Of a stretch of DNA of 64,000 nucleotides, positions 28,258-38,600 are shown piece by piece (positions within the stretch are counted from its first letter, which is position 1; each line of letters begins with the position of its first letter). Position numbers and translations under genes: made by a program. Source of the DNA: Pelagicoccus sp. SDUM812002 (GTDB taxonomy: Bacteria; Verrucomicrobiota; Verrucomicrobiia; Opitutales; Opitutaceae). Below the pieces are notes generated by a model. That model had not been told where the DNA came from, searched no databases, and saw nothing but the letters and a program-made list of their open reading frames with translations. The stretch covers positions 124,001 to 188,000 of the forward strand of contig NZ_JARXHX010000002.1 of the NCBI RefSeq assembly GCF_031127835.1. Reading direction: 5' to 3'.

Positions 28258-29112
28258 ATGCCTCTCACCAAAGAACGCTTTGAATTTGTCAGCCAACTTG
28301 CTTTGCAACGATCTGCGATCGTTTTGAAGCCGGGCAAGGAATACTTGGTGCAGTCGCGTTTGGATCCTCTTGCGAAGTCCGGAGGTTACGAGTCATTGGG
28401 AGTTTTCATCGACGATATGCGTCGCAAAGGGGGCTTCGGAGAGATGCACCGCTTGGTCATCGAGGCATTGACGACCAACGAGACGCTCTTTTTCCGCGAC
28501 CTCCATCCCTTTGATGCGATTGAGAAGAAACTGATTCCGGAGATCATGGTCCGCCGGGCGAAAGAGAGGCGTATCGATATTTGGTCAGGGGCGAGCTCCA
28601 CGGGGCAAGAGGCTTACAGCGTCGCGATGTTGCTCCGCGAAAAGTTTCCCGAGCTCGCGAGTTGGAAGGTAACCATTATCGGTACCGACCTAAGTTCCAA
28701 GGCGGTCGAGAAGGCCCGCAGAGGAATCTACTCGCAGATCGAAGTGAATCGTGGCCTCCCGATGCCGCTTCTGGTAAAGTATTTCGAAAAAGTGGACGCA
28801 GGGTGGCAGATCAGACCAGACCTAAGAAAAATGGTCGATTTTCGGCAAATGAACCTGATTGAACAATGGTCGCATCTGCCTCGTTTCGATTTGGTGATGA
28901 TGCGCAACGTGCTGATCTATTTCGATGTGTCGACACGCAAAAAAATCCTAGACGGTATCCAAAACACCTTGCACCCGGAGGGAGCTCTTCTTCTCGGGGC
29001 TTCGGAAACCACCTTGAACGTGGCGGATGCCTGGCAGGCCGAGAATTGCGGGCGCACCTTGGTCTATCGACTGAAGGGAGAACGAGGGGCGACTCGTACC
29101 CTTGCCAACTAG
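28258..29112 (+). CDS. cheR: Receptor methyltransferase CheR
   Basis: Methylates glutamates on the chemoreceptor from S-adenosylmethionine. The 284-residue protein has an N-terminal helical CheR domain (with ALTTNETLFFRDLHPF) and a C-terminal methyltransferase with WSGASSTGQEAYS, IGTDLSSKAVEKARRGIY and MMRNVLIYFD, all hallmark sequences. It is the last gene of the operon. No TPR extension is present, which agrees with the receptor lacking a tether sequence. Confidence 0.95.
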   Translation: MPLTKERFEFVSQLALQRSAIVLKPGKEYLVQSRLDPLAKSGGYESLGVFIDDMRRKGGFGEMHRLVIEALTTNETLFFRDLHPFDAIEKKLIPEIMVRRAKERRIDIWSGASSTGQEAYSVAMLLREKFPELASWKVTIIGTDLSSKAVEKARRGIYSQIEVNRGLPMPLLVKYFEKVDAGWQIRPDLRKMVDFRQMNLIEQWSHLPRFDLVMMRNVLIYFDVSTRKKILDGIQNTLHPEGALLLGASETTLNVADAWQAENCGRTLVYRLKGERGATRTLAN

Positions 29113-29251
29113 CCGCTGCGAATCGTTCTCTTGTCTTCGCCTGGCTCGAGGGTCGTGGTGCCTCCTCAGTACGATCATCGGCTCGTTCTCTTGCCATGGC
29201 ATCAATGCCACCTCAGAGTGTAACATACCTCTTCTCTCTCCTGCGTTCCTG

Positions 29252-30598
29252 TCAGCGGAAGAGGTTGCCGGTCTTGAAGCGCCAGCTGGAGAGGAGGTTG
29301 AGGCCGATGGCGATAGCGGCGAGTACGCTAAGCTCGGGGATAAGTGCGATGAGGCCAGCTTCTTCCCAGAGGGCTCCGAGGTAGGATTCGACGCCCCAGT
29401 AGACGAGGGTGAATTTGCCGATGACCTGCATGGGCTCGGGCATCATGCTGAGCGGGAACCAAGCGCCGCCCATGGCGCTCATGCTGATGATGAGCAGGGT
29501 GCCGAAGCCTTGGGCTTGTTGAGGCGTTTTGGAGATGGAGGCCAGCAGCATGCCGAAGGCGGTGCAAGCTGCGGAAGCGAAGAGGCTGACCACGAGGAGG
29601 TTCAGGAAGTTGGGAAAGACTTCGACATTGAAGAGGAAGGAGGAAGCGACGAAGAGGGTGAGCGCTTGGACGACGCCGAGGATGGTATTGAAGATGAACT
29701 TGGACCAGAGGATGTGGGTGCGTTTCACGGGCATGGACAAGAGCCGGAGGAAGATGCCGTCGTTTCGCTCTTCGAAGAGGGAGGCGGCGGATCCGGTGGT
29801 CGCGAAGAGCAGGAACATGATGGCGTAGCCGCCGATCATGCGGGTGAGGTAGGGGTTTTCGATCTCCTTGCCGAAGACTTGGTCTTCGTCGATTTCGATC
29901 ATCCCGTCGATGAGGCCGCCGCTGTTTTCGCCGCTTTCGCTGTCGGCGGTCCCGCTGGAAAGGAGTTTGCTGAGTCCCTCGAAGCCCATATTCCCTCGAA
30001 CGTCTTCGTATTCAGCTCCTTCATACGAGAGACTGATGAGGGCGGCGAAACCATCTAGGAACTCGGTGTATTGGGTGTCGCCCATGAGCTCGCGTTGGTA
30101 CTTGTCCAGCTGGCTGGACATGAGTTGGGGAAGCTTGGTGAAGATCGTTTTTTGGATGAGGCCGTTGATGATTTGGGTCTCGATTTGGTTTTTGGGATTG
30201 GAAAGGAGTTCGATCCTCAGCCCGATGCCCTCCTGCTTGAGGTAGTCTTGGGGAATGATGAGGGCGAAGTTGTAGTCGTGGTCTACGATGCCTTGGCGGA
30301 TGGATTCGCGGTCGAAGGGCACTCTGGTGTCGTCGGGGCCGGTGGCGTCTCGAACGAGCTCGATGCTCGTTTCCGCTTCCAGTCCTTCGACGACCACCTC
30401 AGCGTTTGCATCGCTGGATTCGTTGTAGACGGCCAACTTTATGTTGGAAGAGAGGCCCCCGTTGTCGCCGGCGCCGGAGAAGATGTTTCCCACGATGTAG
30501 ATGACGAAGAAGGGGACGAGGAAGGTGAGGACTATGGCAGTCTTGTCCTTGAGAAATAGGGTGAAGTCTTTACGGACGAGCGTGAGGATGGTGTTCAT
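29252..30598 (-). CDS. ABC-2 type exporter permease
   Basis: A 448-residue integral membrane protein of the ABC2_membrane_3 type. One N-terminal helix (TAIVLTFLVPFFVIYIVG) is followed by a large extracytoplasmic region of about 200 residues, then about five C-terminal helices (including YAIMFLLFATTGSAASLF, ALTLFVASSFLF and LLIISMSAMGGAWFPLSMM). It lies 40 bases downstream of its ATPase gene on the same strand. The substrate cannot be told from sequence; drug, sodium or polymer export are all known in this family. Confidence 0.9.
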   Translation of the reverse strand: MNTILTLVRKDFTLFLKDKTAIVLTFLVPFFVIYIVGNIFSGAGDNGGLSSNIKLAVYNESSDANAEVVVEGLEAETSIELVRDATGPDDTRVPFDRESIRQGIVDHDYNFALIIPQDYLKQEGIGLRIELLSNPKNQIETQIINGLIQKTIFTKLPQLMSSQLDKYQRELMGDTQYTEFLDGFAALISLSYEGAEYEDVRGNMGFEGLSKLLSSGTADSESGENSGGLIDGMIEIDEDQVFGKEIENPYLTRMIGGYAIMFLLFATTGSAASLFEERNDGIFLRLLSMPVKRTHILWSKFIFNTILGVVQALTLFVASSFLFNVEVFPNFLNLLVVSLFASAACTAFGMLLASISKTPQQAQGFGTLLIISMSAMGGAWFPLSMMPEPMQVIGKFTLVYWGVESYLGALWEEAGLIALIPELSVLAAIAIGLNLLSSWRFKTGNLFR

Positions 30599-30638
30599 TT
30601 TCGGGTTTCCGAGAGATTGTAGAGGGGAAGGGAGGGGC

Positions 30639-31562
30639 TTATTCGCGGAGGTCCTTGCCGGTGAGGTGGAGGAAGAGGTCCTCTAGGGAAGGGCGTGCGA
30701 TCTGGAAATCGCTGGCGTCAAGACCTTGCTCCTCGGTCCAGCGGAAAAAGTGGGAGAGCTTGAAGTCGGCTTGAGTCTTGAGCTGGAGGGAGCTGCCGTC
30801 TGGCTCGACTTCGCCGAATTGGCGGAATCCGGCTTGGTTCGACTCGTCGAGTGAAGCCGCTCGGGCGCGTATGATATTGGTACGAGGTAGCTCTTGCAGA
30901 AGCGTATCCAAAGTGCCGGTACGAAGAATCTTTCCGGCGTCGATGATTCCGATCTGATCGCAGAGCCGCTCCGCTTCCTCCATGTAGTGAGTGGAGTAGA
31001 CGACGGTCATGCCTTCGCCTTTGAGGTCGAGGAGGGTGTCGAATATGGCGTTACGGGATTGGGGGTCGACGCCGACAGTGGGCTCGTCGCAAAGTAGGAT
31101 CTTCGGCTTATGCATGAGCGCAGTGGCGATGTTGAGGCGTCGCTTCATGCCTCCGGAAAACTCTTTGACGGCGGACTTGCGGCGATCGCTCAACTGGGCG
31201 ACTTCGAGTGCGTATTCGATTTGTTGCGACAATACCTTGCCTGAAAGTCCGTAAATCTTTCCGAAGAGCTTTAAGTTACTCTCGGCGGAAAGCTCCTTGT
31301 AGAGGGCGATGTGTTGGGGTGAGAGTCCTATCTTTTTCTTCTGGGCGATGTCGCTGGGGACGAGAGCTTGGCCTTCGAGTGTGAGCTTGCCTGAATCTTG
31401 TACCAGAAAACCAGATACAATGCTCATGAAGGTGCTTTTACCTGCTCCGTTGGGGCCGAGCAGCCCGAAGAATGAGCCGCTCTGGATATCGAGGTTGAGG
31501 TCTTGCAATGCTGTGGTGGAGGCAAAGCTCTTGCGGAGATTGCGAGCTTGGAGGATCGTCAT
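30639..31562 (-). CDS. ABC exporter ATP-binding protein
   Basis: A 307-residue nucleotide-binding subunit. Walker A is GPNGAGKST, the signature is FSGGMKRRL, Walker B is ILLCDEPTVGVD, and the switch His is in VYSTHYMEEAE. The 'MEEAERLCDQIGIIDAGKI' type continuation and a C-terminal extension of about 80 residues are usual for DrrA/CcmA/NatA-type exporters. It forms a two-gene operon with the permease downstream. Confidence 0.93.
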   Translation of the reverse strand: MTILQARNLRKSFASTTALQDLNLDIQSGSFFGLLGPNGAGKSTFMSIVSGFLVQDSGKLTLEGQALVPSDIAQKKKIGLSPQHIALYKELSAESNLKLFGKIYGLSGKVLSQQIEYALEVAQLSDRRKSAVKEFSGGMKRRLNIATALMHKPKILLCDEPTVGVDPQSRNAIFDTLLDLKGEGMTVVYSTHYMEEAERLCDQIGIIDAGKILRTGTLDTLLQELPRTNIIRARAASLDESNQAGFRQFGEVEPDGSSLQLKTQADFKLSHFFRWTEEQGLDASDFQIARPSLEDLFLHLTGKDLRE

Positions 31563-31677
31563 GGTAGTGAAAGGAGGGAGTTTGCCTTTTGAGTACCCGA
31601 GACCTTAGCTTAGGTTACAGGTCGAGCGGTAGTGCCGATAGGCCTGTTGAGGGATAGGCCATTGGTCATGGTGGCGC

Positions 31678-34557
31678 TTAGTTGCCTGGTACGTGGCGAC
31701 TGATGGTGCTTCCCAGCTGTTCGGGGGATACAGGCTTGGTAAGGAAGTCGTCGAAGCCGCGGGAGAGGCAGGTGCTTCTCATAGTGTCGGAGGCGTGGGC
31801 GGTCACGGCTATGCTTTTGGTCGTTTCTTTGTAGTTGGGAATTCTCTGGAGTCGATCGAGGATTTGGAGGCCGTCCATCTCCTTGAGCGAGATGTCGATA
31901 AGCGCTGCGTGGTAGTGTTTCTGCTTGGCTTTCTCGATGGCCTGCGGGCCGTCGCTGGCGTAATCGATCTCGTATCCCATTTGCTCAAGCACGTAAGTGA
32001 GGTAATGAGCGTTATTCGAATTGTCCTCGACGAGGAGGATTTGAGTGTGCGGGCTGGGGGCCGCGATCGAGATTTGTGCATTTTCGGGAAGAATTCCGTC
32101 CGCAACGGGCAGTCCTTCTTCGATGATGACGGGAAAGGCGGTGATGAAGCGGCTGCCCTGTGGCTTGTTTGGCTCGTAGGCGATTTGTCCGTCTGCTTGG
32201 TTGGCGAGTTTTTGGCATATCGCTAGGCCTAGGCCCAGACCTTCGTGTGCTCGGGTGAAGGAGCTGTCGGCTTGGGTAAAGGGTGAGAATAGAGCGTCTC
32301 GGAAGGTTTCGGGTACCCCCGCCCCTTCGTCTTCGACGAGGATGTGAAGGGTACTGCGGTTGTTGTTCTGAGTGAGGGCGGTGGTGACGCGTATGGGTTT
32401 TCCGCCGCTGTACTTTATGGCGTTATCGAGGAGGTTGAGAAGGATCTGCACGATATTGAGCTTGGGACCGCGAAGGGTAGCTCCGGGGAAGATGCCTTGC
32501 AGGGAATCGGATCCGTTCTGGAAGGTGACTTGCCCGTTTCCGGCGTTGAGTTTGGCATAGTCGCGGACCTCTTGAAGGAGGGTTTCCGCGGTGAAGTTTT
32601 GGGTGTTCGCAGGCGTTTCGTCTTGGCTGAGCTGGGTGAATTGGAGGATGCGGTCCACCACTTCTAGCATGTGATTGGCTCCGGTGAGAATCCCGTTTGC
32701 GAACTCCTGCCCGTCTGCACAATCCGGGTTTGTTTGGAGGAGCTGGGCGTAGCCAATGATCGGGTTGAGCGGGGTGCGAAGCTCATGGCTCATCACGGAG
32801 AGGAATTCGTCTTTGGCTCGGCTGGAGGACTCGGCTGCTTCCTTTGCTTTGAGGAGTTGCTGCTCGAATTCGACGCGTTTGCTGACGTCGTTGATCATCA
32901 CTAGGGAGTGCAGGGTTTGATCGATCTCGACAATGCCGGCGTAGACCTCGGCGTTGAAGGTGGATTGGTCGGACTTTCTTTGTAGGCTCTCGAACTGAAG
33001 GGACTGGGTTTCGGACAATTCTCGAATGCCTTTGGCAATGGAGCGGTCTGTCTCGCTCTCGTCAGCGTCCAATTGGTTGAACGTGATTTGCCGGAGTTGC
33101 TCGATGCTGAATTCGTAAAGGTCGGCGGCCGCTTGGTTGGCATCTACTATTTTGCCTGTTTCGGGATGGGCGAGGAGAATGGGGGAAACGGAATTGTAGA
33201 ACAGGCTGGAGAAGCGTGCTTCGGAACGGGATAGGTTTTTGAGGGTGGTCTTGTGGGCGTCGATGATGTCGACAAGACGGATCCGCATGGCGTTGAGGTT
33301 TTCGGCCAATTGGTTGAGTTCGAGGCTGGGTAGGATGCGCTGGGGCGGCATCTGGTAGGGCGTCTTGAGCTTTGCTTCGTCGAGTTCGGAAAGGTAGGAT
33401 GAGAGTCCGATGAGGTTGTGCACGAGTCGGCGTTGGAAGATGAGCAGCACGAGGAAACAGAGGAAAGCGAGTATCGCTAAGATGTTGAAAATGAGGATGT
33501 AGGTGTGCGCTCGCTCGCGGATGTTGTCGCTAGTGGAGAGGGCTTGGTCGCGAGCTCTCTCGAACGCATCGAGTTCTTCGACTGCGATTGACTTGAGTTG
33601 AGCGTGGGCTTGGGCGAGCCAATCTTGACTCCGAGTGAAAAGCAGGTTCGCGGCAGCGATGCGACGCTCGCGCTGTTGGAGCTTGTCGAGGATTTGGTCG
33701 GAGATTGCGACGGCTGCGGAAGAATGTTGCTCCCACTTATCGTAAAGGTCGGCTACGACGGAGAAGCCGATGTCTTCGGAATAGCCGAGCAAGCTTTGGG
33801 CTTGCTCCAGTCTTCTGTCGATTTGCTCCATGTTTTCCTCGTAGTTGGTGCGGGTCAGTTGGTATCGGCGGGCATCGGTTTCTACGTGCAACACGATGCG
33901 TTGCTCGGCCATTCGGGCTTGGTAGGAGTCGCGATCGGCGTTGAGGATGAGGCTTATGGCTTTACCGATATCGGCCAGGTTGGAATTTGGTTTTTGGTTC
34001 GTGAGCTTTTGGTCTGCTCGTTCACCGAGGGTGTCGATGCTTGCTCTGAAGGGTATGAATGCTTGCTCCGCTTGTTCGTGGTCCTGGCTTCGCTCTGCGA
34101 TTTGCTGGGATAGCTCTTCGGTGAGCTTGATGATTTGGCGTTCTTCTTCTATCCACTCGTTCGTGGTTTGCAGGTGGCTTTGCCAATTGCTGCGCAGTGC
34201 GGCGGGAAAGGTCCTTTCGACTACCTCAAGCGTTGCCTCCATGTTATCAAGGCTCTCCCTCGCGTCCCTGATGAGGGCTTGGATCTCACCTTCTGAGCGT
34301 GTGAGGTAGGTAGACTTGATTTGGGCGATACGGGCCTGATTGGCGTCGCGTATGGTGTTGAGGAGCCCGGTGAGACCAGCGTAGGTTTCTTGGAGTCGCG
34401 GCGCGTTTTCGAAGACCAGCGGGTTGAACTGGTGGTCCACGATGTGTTCGGTGTCCGCCACGGCTTCGCTGAGCCGCTGGCGGCCGAGAATGAGGAGGAT
34501 GCAGAGGCTGCCGAAGGCGAGCAGCAGAATGGTCAAGAATTGGGTACGAAGCTTCAT
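31678..34557 (-). CDS. Membrane hybrid sensor kinase with helical periplasmic domain
   Basis: About 959 residues. A helix at 7-24 and a second near 353-377 bracket a long, entirely helical extracytoplasmic region of the four-helix-bundle kind, rich in coiled coil and duplicated in length. Next come a short HAMP-like linker, a PAS domain (about 445-560), HisKA with His591 in SVMSHELRTPLNP, HATPase (with LLNLLDNAIKYSGG and GLGLGLAICQKL) and a C-terminal receiver with phospho-Asp888 in LIDISLKEMDG. ATG 34557 is preferred over an upstream start at 34626 that adds 23 unlikely residues before the first helix. No partner regulator is adjacent, so phosphotransfer onward is unknown. Confidence 0.9.
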   Translation of the reverse strand: MKLRTQFLTILLLAFGSLCILLILGRQRLSEAVADTEHIVDHQFNPLVFENAPRLQETYAGLTGLLNTIRDANQARIAQIKSTYLTRSEGEIQALIRDARESLDNMEATLEVVERTFPAALRSNWQSHLQTTNEWIEEERQIIKLTEELSQQIAERSQDHEQAEQAFIPFRASIDTLGERADQKLTNQKPNSNLADIGKAISLILNADRDSYQARMAEQRIVLHVETDARRYQLTRTNYEENMEQIDRRLEQAQSLLGYSEDIGFSVVADLYDKWEQHSSAAVAISDQILDKLQQRERRIAAANLLFTRSQDWLAQAHAQLKSIAVEELDAFERARDQALSTSDNIRERAHTYILIFNILAILAFLCFLVLLIFQRRLVHNLIGLSSYLSELDEAKLKTPYQMPPQRILPSLELNQLAENLNAMRIRLVDIIDAHKTTLKNLSRSEARFSSLFYNSVSPILLAHPETGKIVDANQAAADLYEFSIEQLRQITFNQLDADESETDRSIAKGIRELSETQSLQFESLQRKSDQSTFNAEVYAGIVEIDQTLHSLVMINDVSKRVEFEQQLLKAKEAAESSSRAKDEFLSVMSHELRTPLNPIIGYAQLLQTNPDCADGQEFANGILTGANHMLEVVDRILQFTQLSQDETPANTQNFTAETLLQEVRDYAKLNAGNGQVTFQNGSDSLQGIFPGATLRGPKLNIVQILLNLLDNAIKYSGGKPIRVTTALTQNNNRSTLHILVEDEGAGVPETFRDALFSPFTQADSSFTRAHEGLGLGLAICQKLANQADGQIAYEPNKPQGSRFITAFPVIIEEGLPVADGILPENAQISIAAPSPHTQILLVEDNSNNAHYLTYVLEQMGYEIDYASDGPQAIEKAKQKHYHAALIDISLKEMDGLQILDRLQRIPNYKETTKSIAVTAHASDTMRSTCLSRGFDDFLTKPVSPEQLGSTISRHVPGN

Positions 34558-34673
34558 GCTGGCGTCATGAGGAGGATACGCTCGATTTGCGACTTGGAGG
34601 TTAGGGCTATTACCGATGCATTGCAAGCTGGACAGGCGCTTCCATGATATTGCTGGCGTTCGGACTTAGCGCG

Positions 34674-34702
34674 AAAAAGCACGAGCTGTTGAGCTCGTGC
34701 TT
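34674..34702 (-). terminator. Rho-independent terminator of the TPR gene
   Basis: A ten-base perfect stem: AAGCACGAGC at 34677-34686 pairs with GCTCGTGCTT at 34693-34702, around a six-base loop. On the minus strand it is followed by a run of T (34674-34678 as A on plus). It lies about 28 bases after the stop of the membrane-anchored TPR gene. Confidence 0.85.
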
Positions 34703-34730
34703 ATTGGGAGAAAACGACTGCCTGACCGGC

Positions 34731-35378
34731 TTAAGCGTCGGGGAGCTTCTGCTCTATGGAGCGCGCTCGGGACTTCCAGAAGAAGGAGTCGTCGCTTATT
34801 GCCTCAATCAAGGCTCGCGCTGTGGCGGCGTCGCCTTCTTGGCTAGCGATGTAGGCGAGGCGATATTGTGCCTCGGCTTGGGCTAAGGCTGTAGGATCGT
34901 CGGCGATGCCTTGAAGTAAGTCCTTGGCTTCGCTCAGCTTGTCTTGACCGATGAGCGTAACTGCGAGAGCGATCTTGGCTGCTTGATCGATCGGAGCGGC
35001 GGCACTATCGACGGCCTGGCGGTAGTAGCCTTCTGCTTTGCTCAGCTCGCCTGTTGCGTAGGCTTGATCTCCGAGTTCCTTAAACGCGAATCCGCTCAGA
35101 GGCGTGCCTGCTTCTTCGGCGGCCCAAGCGGCCTTAGCGTCTGCGGTGTCGGCCTCCTGGTATCCGGCTTTGAGACTTTGCTCTGCATTTTGCTGCATCC
35201 ACTGGATGCCCTGGTAGCCGAGGAAGACGGCGAAAGTGAAGGCGACAGAGCCGATGATGATGCCCTTGTTCTTCTCCCAGAACATGACGACCTGATCTTC
35301 GAGGTCCTGTATTTCGACTTGGTTTGAACCGACGATGTTGCGTTCGTCGTTTTTGGGAGTGGGAGTTTTCTGTGCCAT
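34731..35378 (-). CDS. Membrane-anchored tetratricopeptide (YfgM-like) protein
   Basis: About 215 residues from ATG 35378. A charged N-terminus (MAQKTPTPKNDERN) is followed by one membrane helix near residues 38-58 (GIIIGSVAFTFAVFLGYQGI) and a helical repeat domain with Ala-rich TPR pairs. The layout matches the YfgM/TPR_21 family, whose members act as periplasmic chaperones near SecYEG or BamB in proteobacteria. The usual neighbours hisS and bamB are not here, so function is by architecture only. A clear terminator follows the gene. An upstream start at 35477 would add 33 residues of low plausibility. Confidence 0.75.
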   Translation of the reverse strand: MAQKTPTPKNDERNIVGSNQVEIQDLEDQVVMFWEKNKGIIIGSVAFTFAVFLGYQGIQWMQQNAEQSLKAGYQEADTADAKAAWAAEEAGTPLSGFAFKELGDQAYATGELSKAEGYYRQAVDSAAAPIDQAAKIALAVTLIGQDKLSEAKDLLQGIADDPTALAQAEAQYRLAYIASQEGDAATARALIEAISDDSFFWKSRARSIEQKLPDA

Positions 35379-35640
35379 GGGTGGATGGATCTTTAGATGT
35401 CTCGCCTCTTTAGCGAGTGTAAGGAATAGGGAAAAGGTTGCTGAGTGAAAGCGTTTCGTGGCCAATTTCGAGATCAATTTTTGCGAAGGGAAGGAGGCGT
35501 GCTCAGAATGGAGGGAGATCCTTGCCTCATCTCTTCTTGTTTAGCTCGCTTTTGACGGTCGAGATACTTGACGGAGCGTCACTTCCTCAGGAGGCTTGGG
35601 GGGTATCCCCATAACCGCACCTTGCCGAAATCCACCCTCA

Positions 35641-38600
35641 ATGACCGCAGAAGAATCATTCTCCCCGCGTAGGGATTCCTCCAGTCGGGTGGGCTGCTTG
35701 GAGGCGTCCACAGTGTCGGCTTTACTGGAAACGCTTGATGAACATGTGATCGTGGCGGTCACCGATCCTCGTGGCACCATTACCTATGTGAACAACCAGT
35801 TCTGCCGTATCAGCCAATACTCGAAGGAAGAGCTGGTCGGCCGAACCCACCGTGTCATAAACTCTGGGTACCACCCATCGTCCTTTTGGAAGGCGGCTTG
35901 GGACACGATCAAGCAAGGCGAGAGCTGGAAGGGGCAAGTCTGCAACCGAGCTAAAGATGGTAGTCGCTATTGGGTGCAGACAACCATACATCCGATCTTG
36001 GGGAAGGATGGCCAAATCGAGCAATACGTCGCTTTTCGCACCGATATTTCCGCCCAAAAACAGGTGGAGAACAAGTTGCGTAATTCCCAGATGCACCTGC
36101 AGGAGGCTTCTCGCGTGGCGAAGGTGGGATCATGGGAATTCGACTCGGTGACCCGCAAGCTCAGTTGGTCTTGGACAACCAAAATGATCCACGGGGTCTC
36201 TCCTGACTACGAGCCGGACGTCGACACAGCGATTGAATTCTACCCCGAAGGTCCCAACCGAGAGCGGGTTAAGGTTTTGATCGATCAAGCTGTTTCCGCT
36301 GGTGAGTCTTTCGACGAAGAGCTTCAAATCCAGACCGCCAAGGGAGAGCTAAGGTGGGTGCGGGCGATCGGGCAGTCAGAGATGGTGGACGGTCAATGCA
36401 TACGGCTGTACGGAGTGTTCCAAGACATCGACGAAGACCGGAAGATTCTCGAAGAGAGCGAACGTACCGCCGTGCTTCTGCGTAGCCTCGTTGATTCGGC
36501 GACCGAGTTCGGCGTCATTGCGACAAATCGAGAGGGAGTCATCACGCTATTCAATGCGGGTGCCGAAAAACTGCTCGGGTACAATGCCGCTGAGATGGTG
36601 GGCAAGGTGACTCCAGCTATGATGCACCTGGAAAGCGAAATTGAGGAGCGCTCGGCTGAGCTCACTCGGCGCTTCGGAGAACCGGTGGAGGGCTTTGATG
36701 CTTTCGTAAAAGTCTCTCTCGAACAGGGTAGCGAGCAAAGGGAGTGGACCTATGTACGCAAGGACGGTACGCAGCTTCCGGTGGCCCTCGTGGTTACGCC
36801 GATGCGTGGCAAGTCGGGTGAGTTAACTGGATTTCTGGGAATTTCGAGAGACCTAACCGCCCGGCGCAGGGCTGAGAACGAGCTCAGGGAGAGTGAGGAA
36901 CGCTTTCGGCGATCCTTCGAGTACTCGGGCATCGGCATGGCGATCGTCTCCATGGAAGGGAAGTGGATGCAAGTGAATCAGTCGTTACTCGAAATGTTAG
37001 GGTACGAGCGGGAACACCTCTTGAACCTAAGCTTCCAAGACATTACCCATCCTGACGATTTGGATACGGACTTGGAGCTGCTCAACGAAACCGTGGCTGG
37101 AAAGCGCCAGAACTACAGCATGGAGAAACGTTATTTCAACGCCTCCGGTGAGACGATATGGGTTAACTTAAACGTATCGCTCGTGCGCGACCTCAACGAC
37201 CTGCCGATTCACTTTGTTTCGCAGATCGAGAACATATCGGAAAGCAAGAAACTCACCCACGAAATGAAGGAGGTGGGCGATCGTCTGGAGCTGGCGGTGA
37301 GGGCCGCGGGCGTTGGTATTTGGGATTTGGATATCGCAAACGAGCGTTTGATCTGGGATGAGCAGATGTTCGCTCTGTACGGTATCGATCAATCTTCGTT
37401 TGAAGGTAGCTACTCGGACTGGGAGAAGGGGATCCACCCTGAAGACTTTGCGAGAAGCGTGCAAGAGGCACAAGACGCTATTTCAGGTATTCGAGATTTT
37501 AATACAAAGTTTCGGGTTGTATGGCCTGATGGCACCATAAAGCACCTACGGGCGCTTGCCATCGTGCAGAGAGACGAAAACGGAGAAGCCGTCCGGATGG
37601 TTGGTACAAATTGGGACGTGTCAGACTTCGTGGAGCAAAGCCGTGCCCTTGAAGAGATGGCTAAGAGCGCGGAAGAAGCGAATCGGGCAAAGAGCCAATT
37701 CCTCGCGAATATGAGTCACGAAATCCGCACCCCAATCAACGGGGTCATAGGGATGACAGCTTTATTGATTGATTCGCCAGACCTCAATGCAGAGCAGAGG
37801 CGACAAGTTGAGGTGCTTCAGTCTAGCGGTGAGGCCTTGCTTGCCCTCATTAACGACATTTTGGATTTTTCCAAGATAGAGGCAGGTCGAGTTGACTTGG
37901 AAATCCTCGATTTCGACCTTCGCGACACTCTGGCTGACTTGAATGCCCTTTTGGCGCTCAAAGCCCGTGAAAAGAGCTTAGGCTTTGTCTGCGAAGCTGA
38001 AGATCAAGTCCCTGATCACCTATCCGGAGATCCCGCTCGCCTTCGCCAGATCCTTCTCAACCTAGCTGGCAACGCGATCAAGTTCACCGCTCGAGGTCGG
38101 GTGAAGGTTCTGGTCTCCCTGCTATCTAGTGACGAGAAGGAAGCGGAACTCAGATTCTCGGTCTCGGATACTGGGATAGGCGTCAGCGAATCGAAAAAGG
38201 AGAGTTTATTCAGCGAGTTTACCCAAGCGGATTCAAGCACGACCCGACTCTATGGGGGCACTGGACTGGGACTTGCCATCAGTAAGCAGCTTGTTGACTT
38301 GATGGGCGGAGAAATAGGAGTCGAAAGTGAGATCGGACAAGGGGCGGAGTTTTGGTTTACCGTTCGTTTACCGTATAAGAGTATTGAATACGGAGAGGAA
38401 GTGGTTGGTCAATTGAGAGGCAAGGTTGCGCTCTTTGCTCAGTCCGAAGAGCACACTTTTTCGGACCTTTTGATGGTTCTTCCGAAAGATACTTTGGAGG
38501 TCCTAACTTTCTCCACATCTTCAGAAGCTATCGAGTGTCTACGGCAAAGAGCGGAAAGTGACAAACCGGTACATTACCTCTTTTTGGATGCGAATTGCCC

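Noticed and set aside
29200-29216. Palindrome around GGCATCAATGCC between cheR and the ABC permease
   Set aside because: Short stem with tetraloop and no T tract, so not a convincing terminator for either strand.
29102-30058. Long plus-strand frame antisense to the ABC permease
   Set aside because: Highly acidic low-complexity translation typical of the antisense of a membrane-protein gene; the permease reading is clearly the real one.
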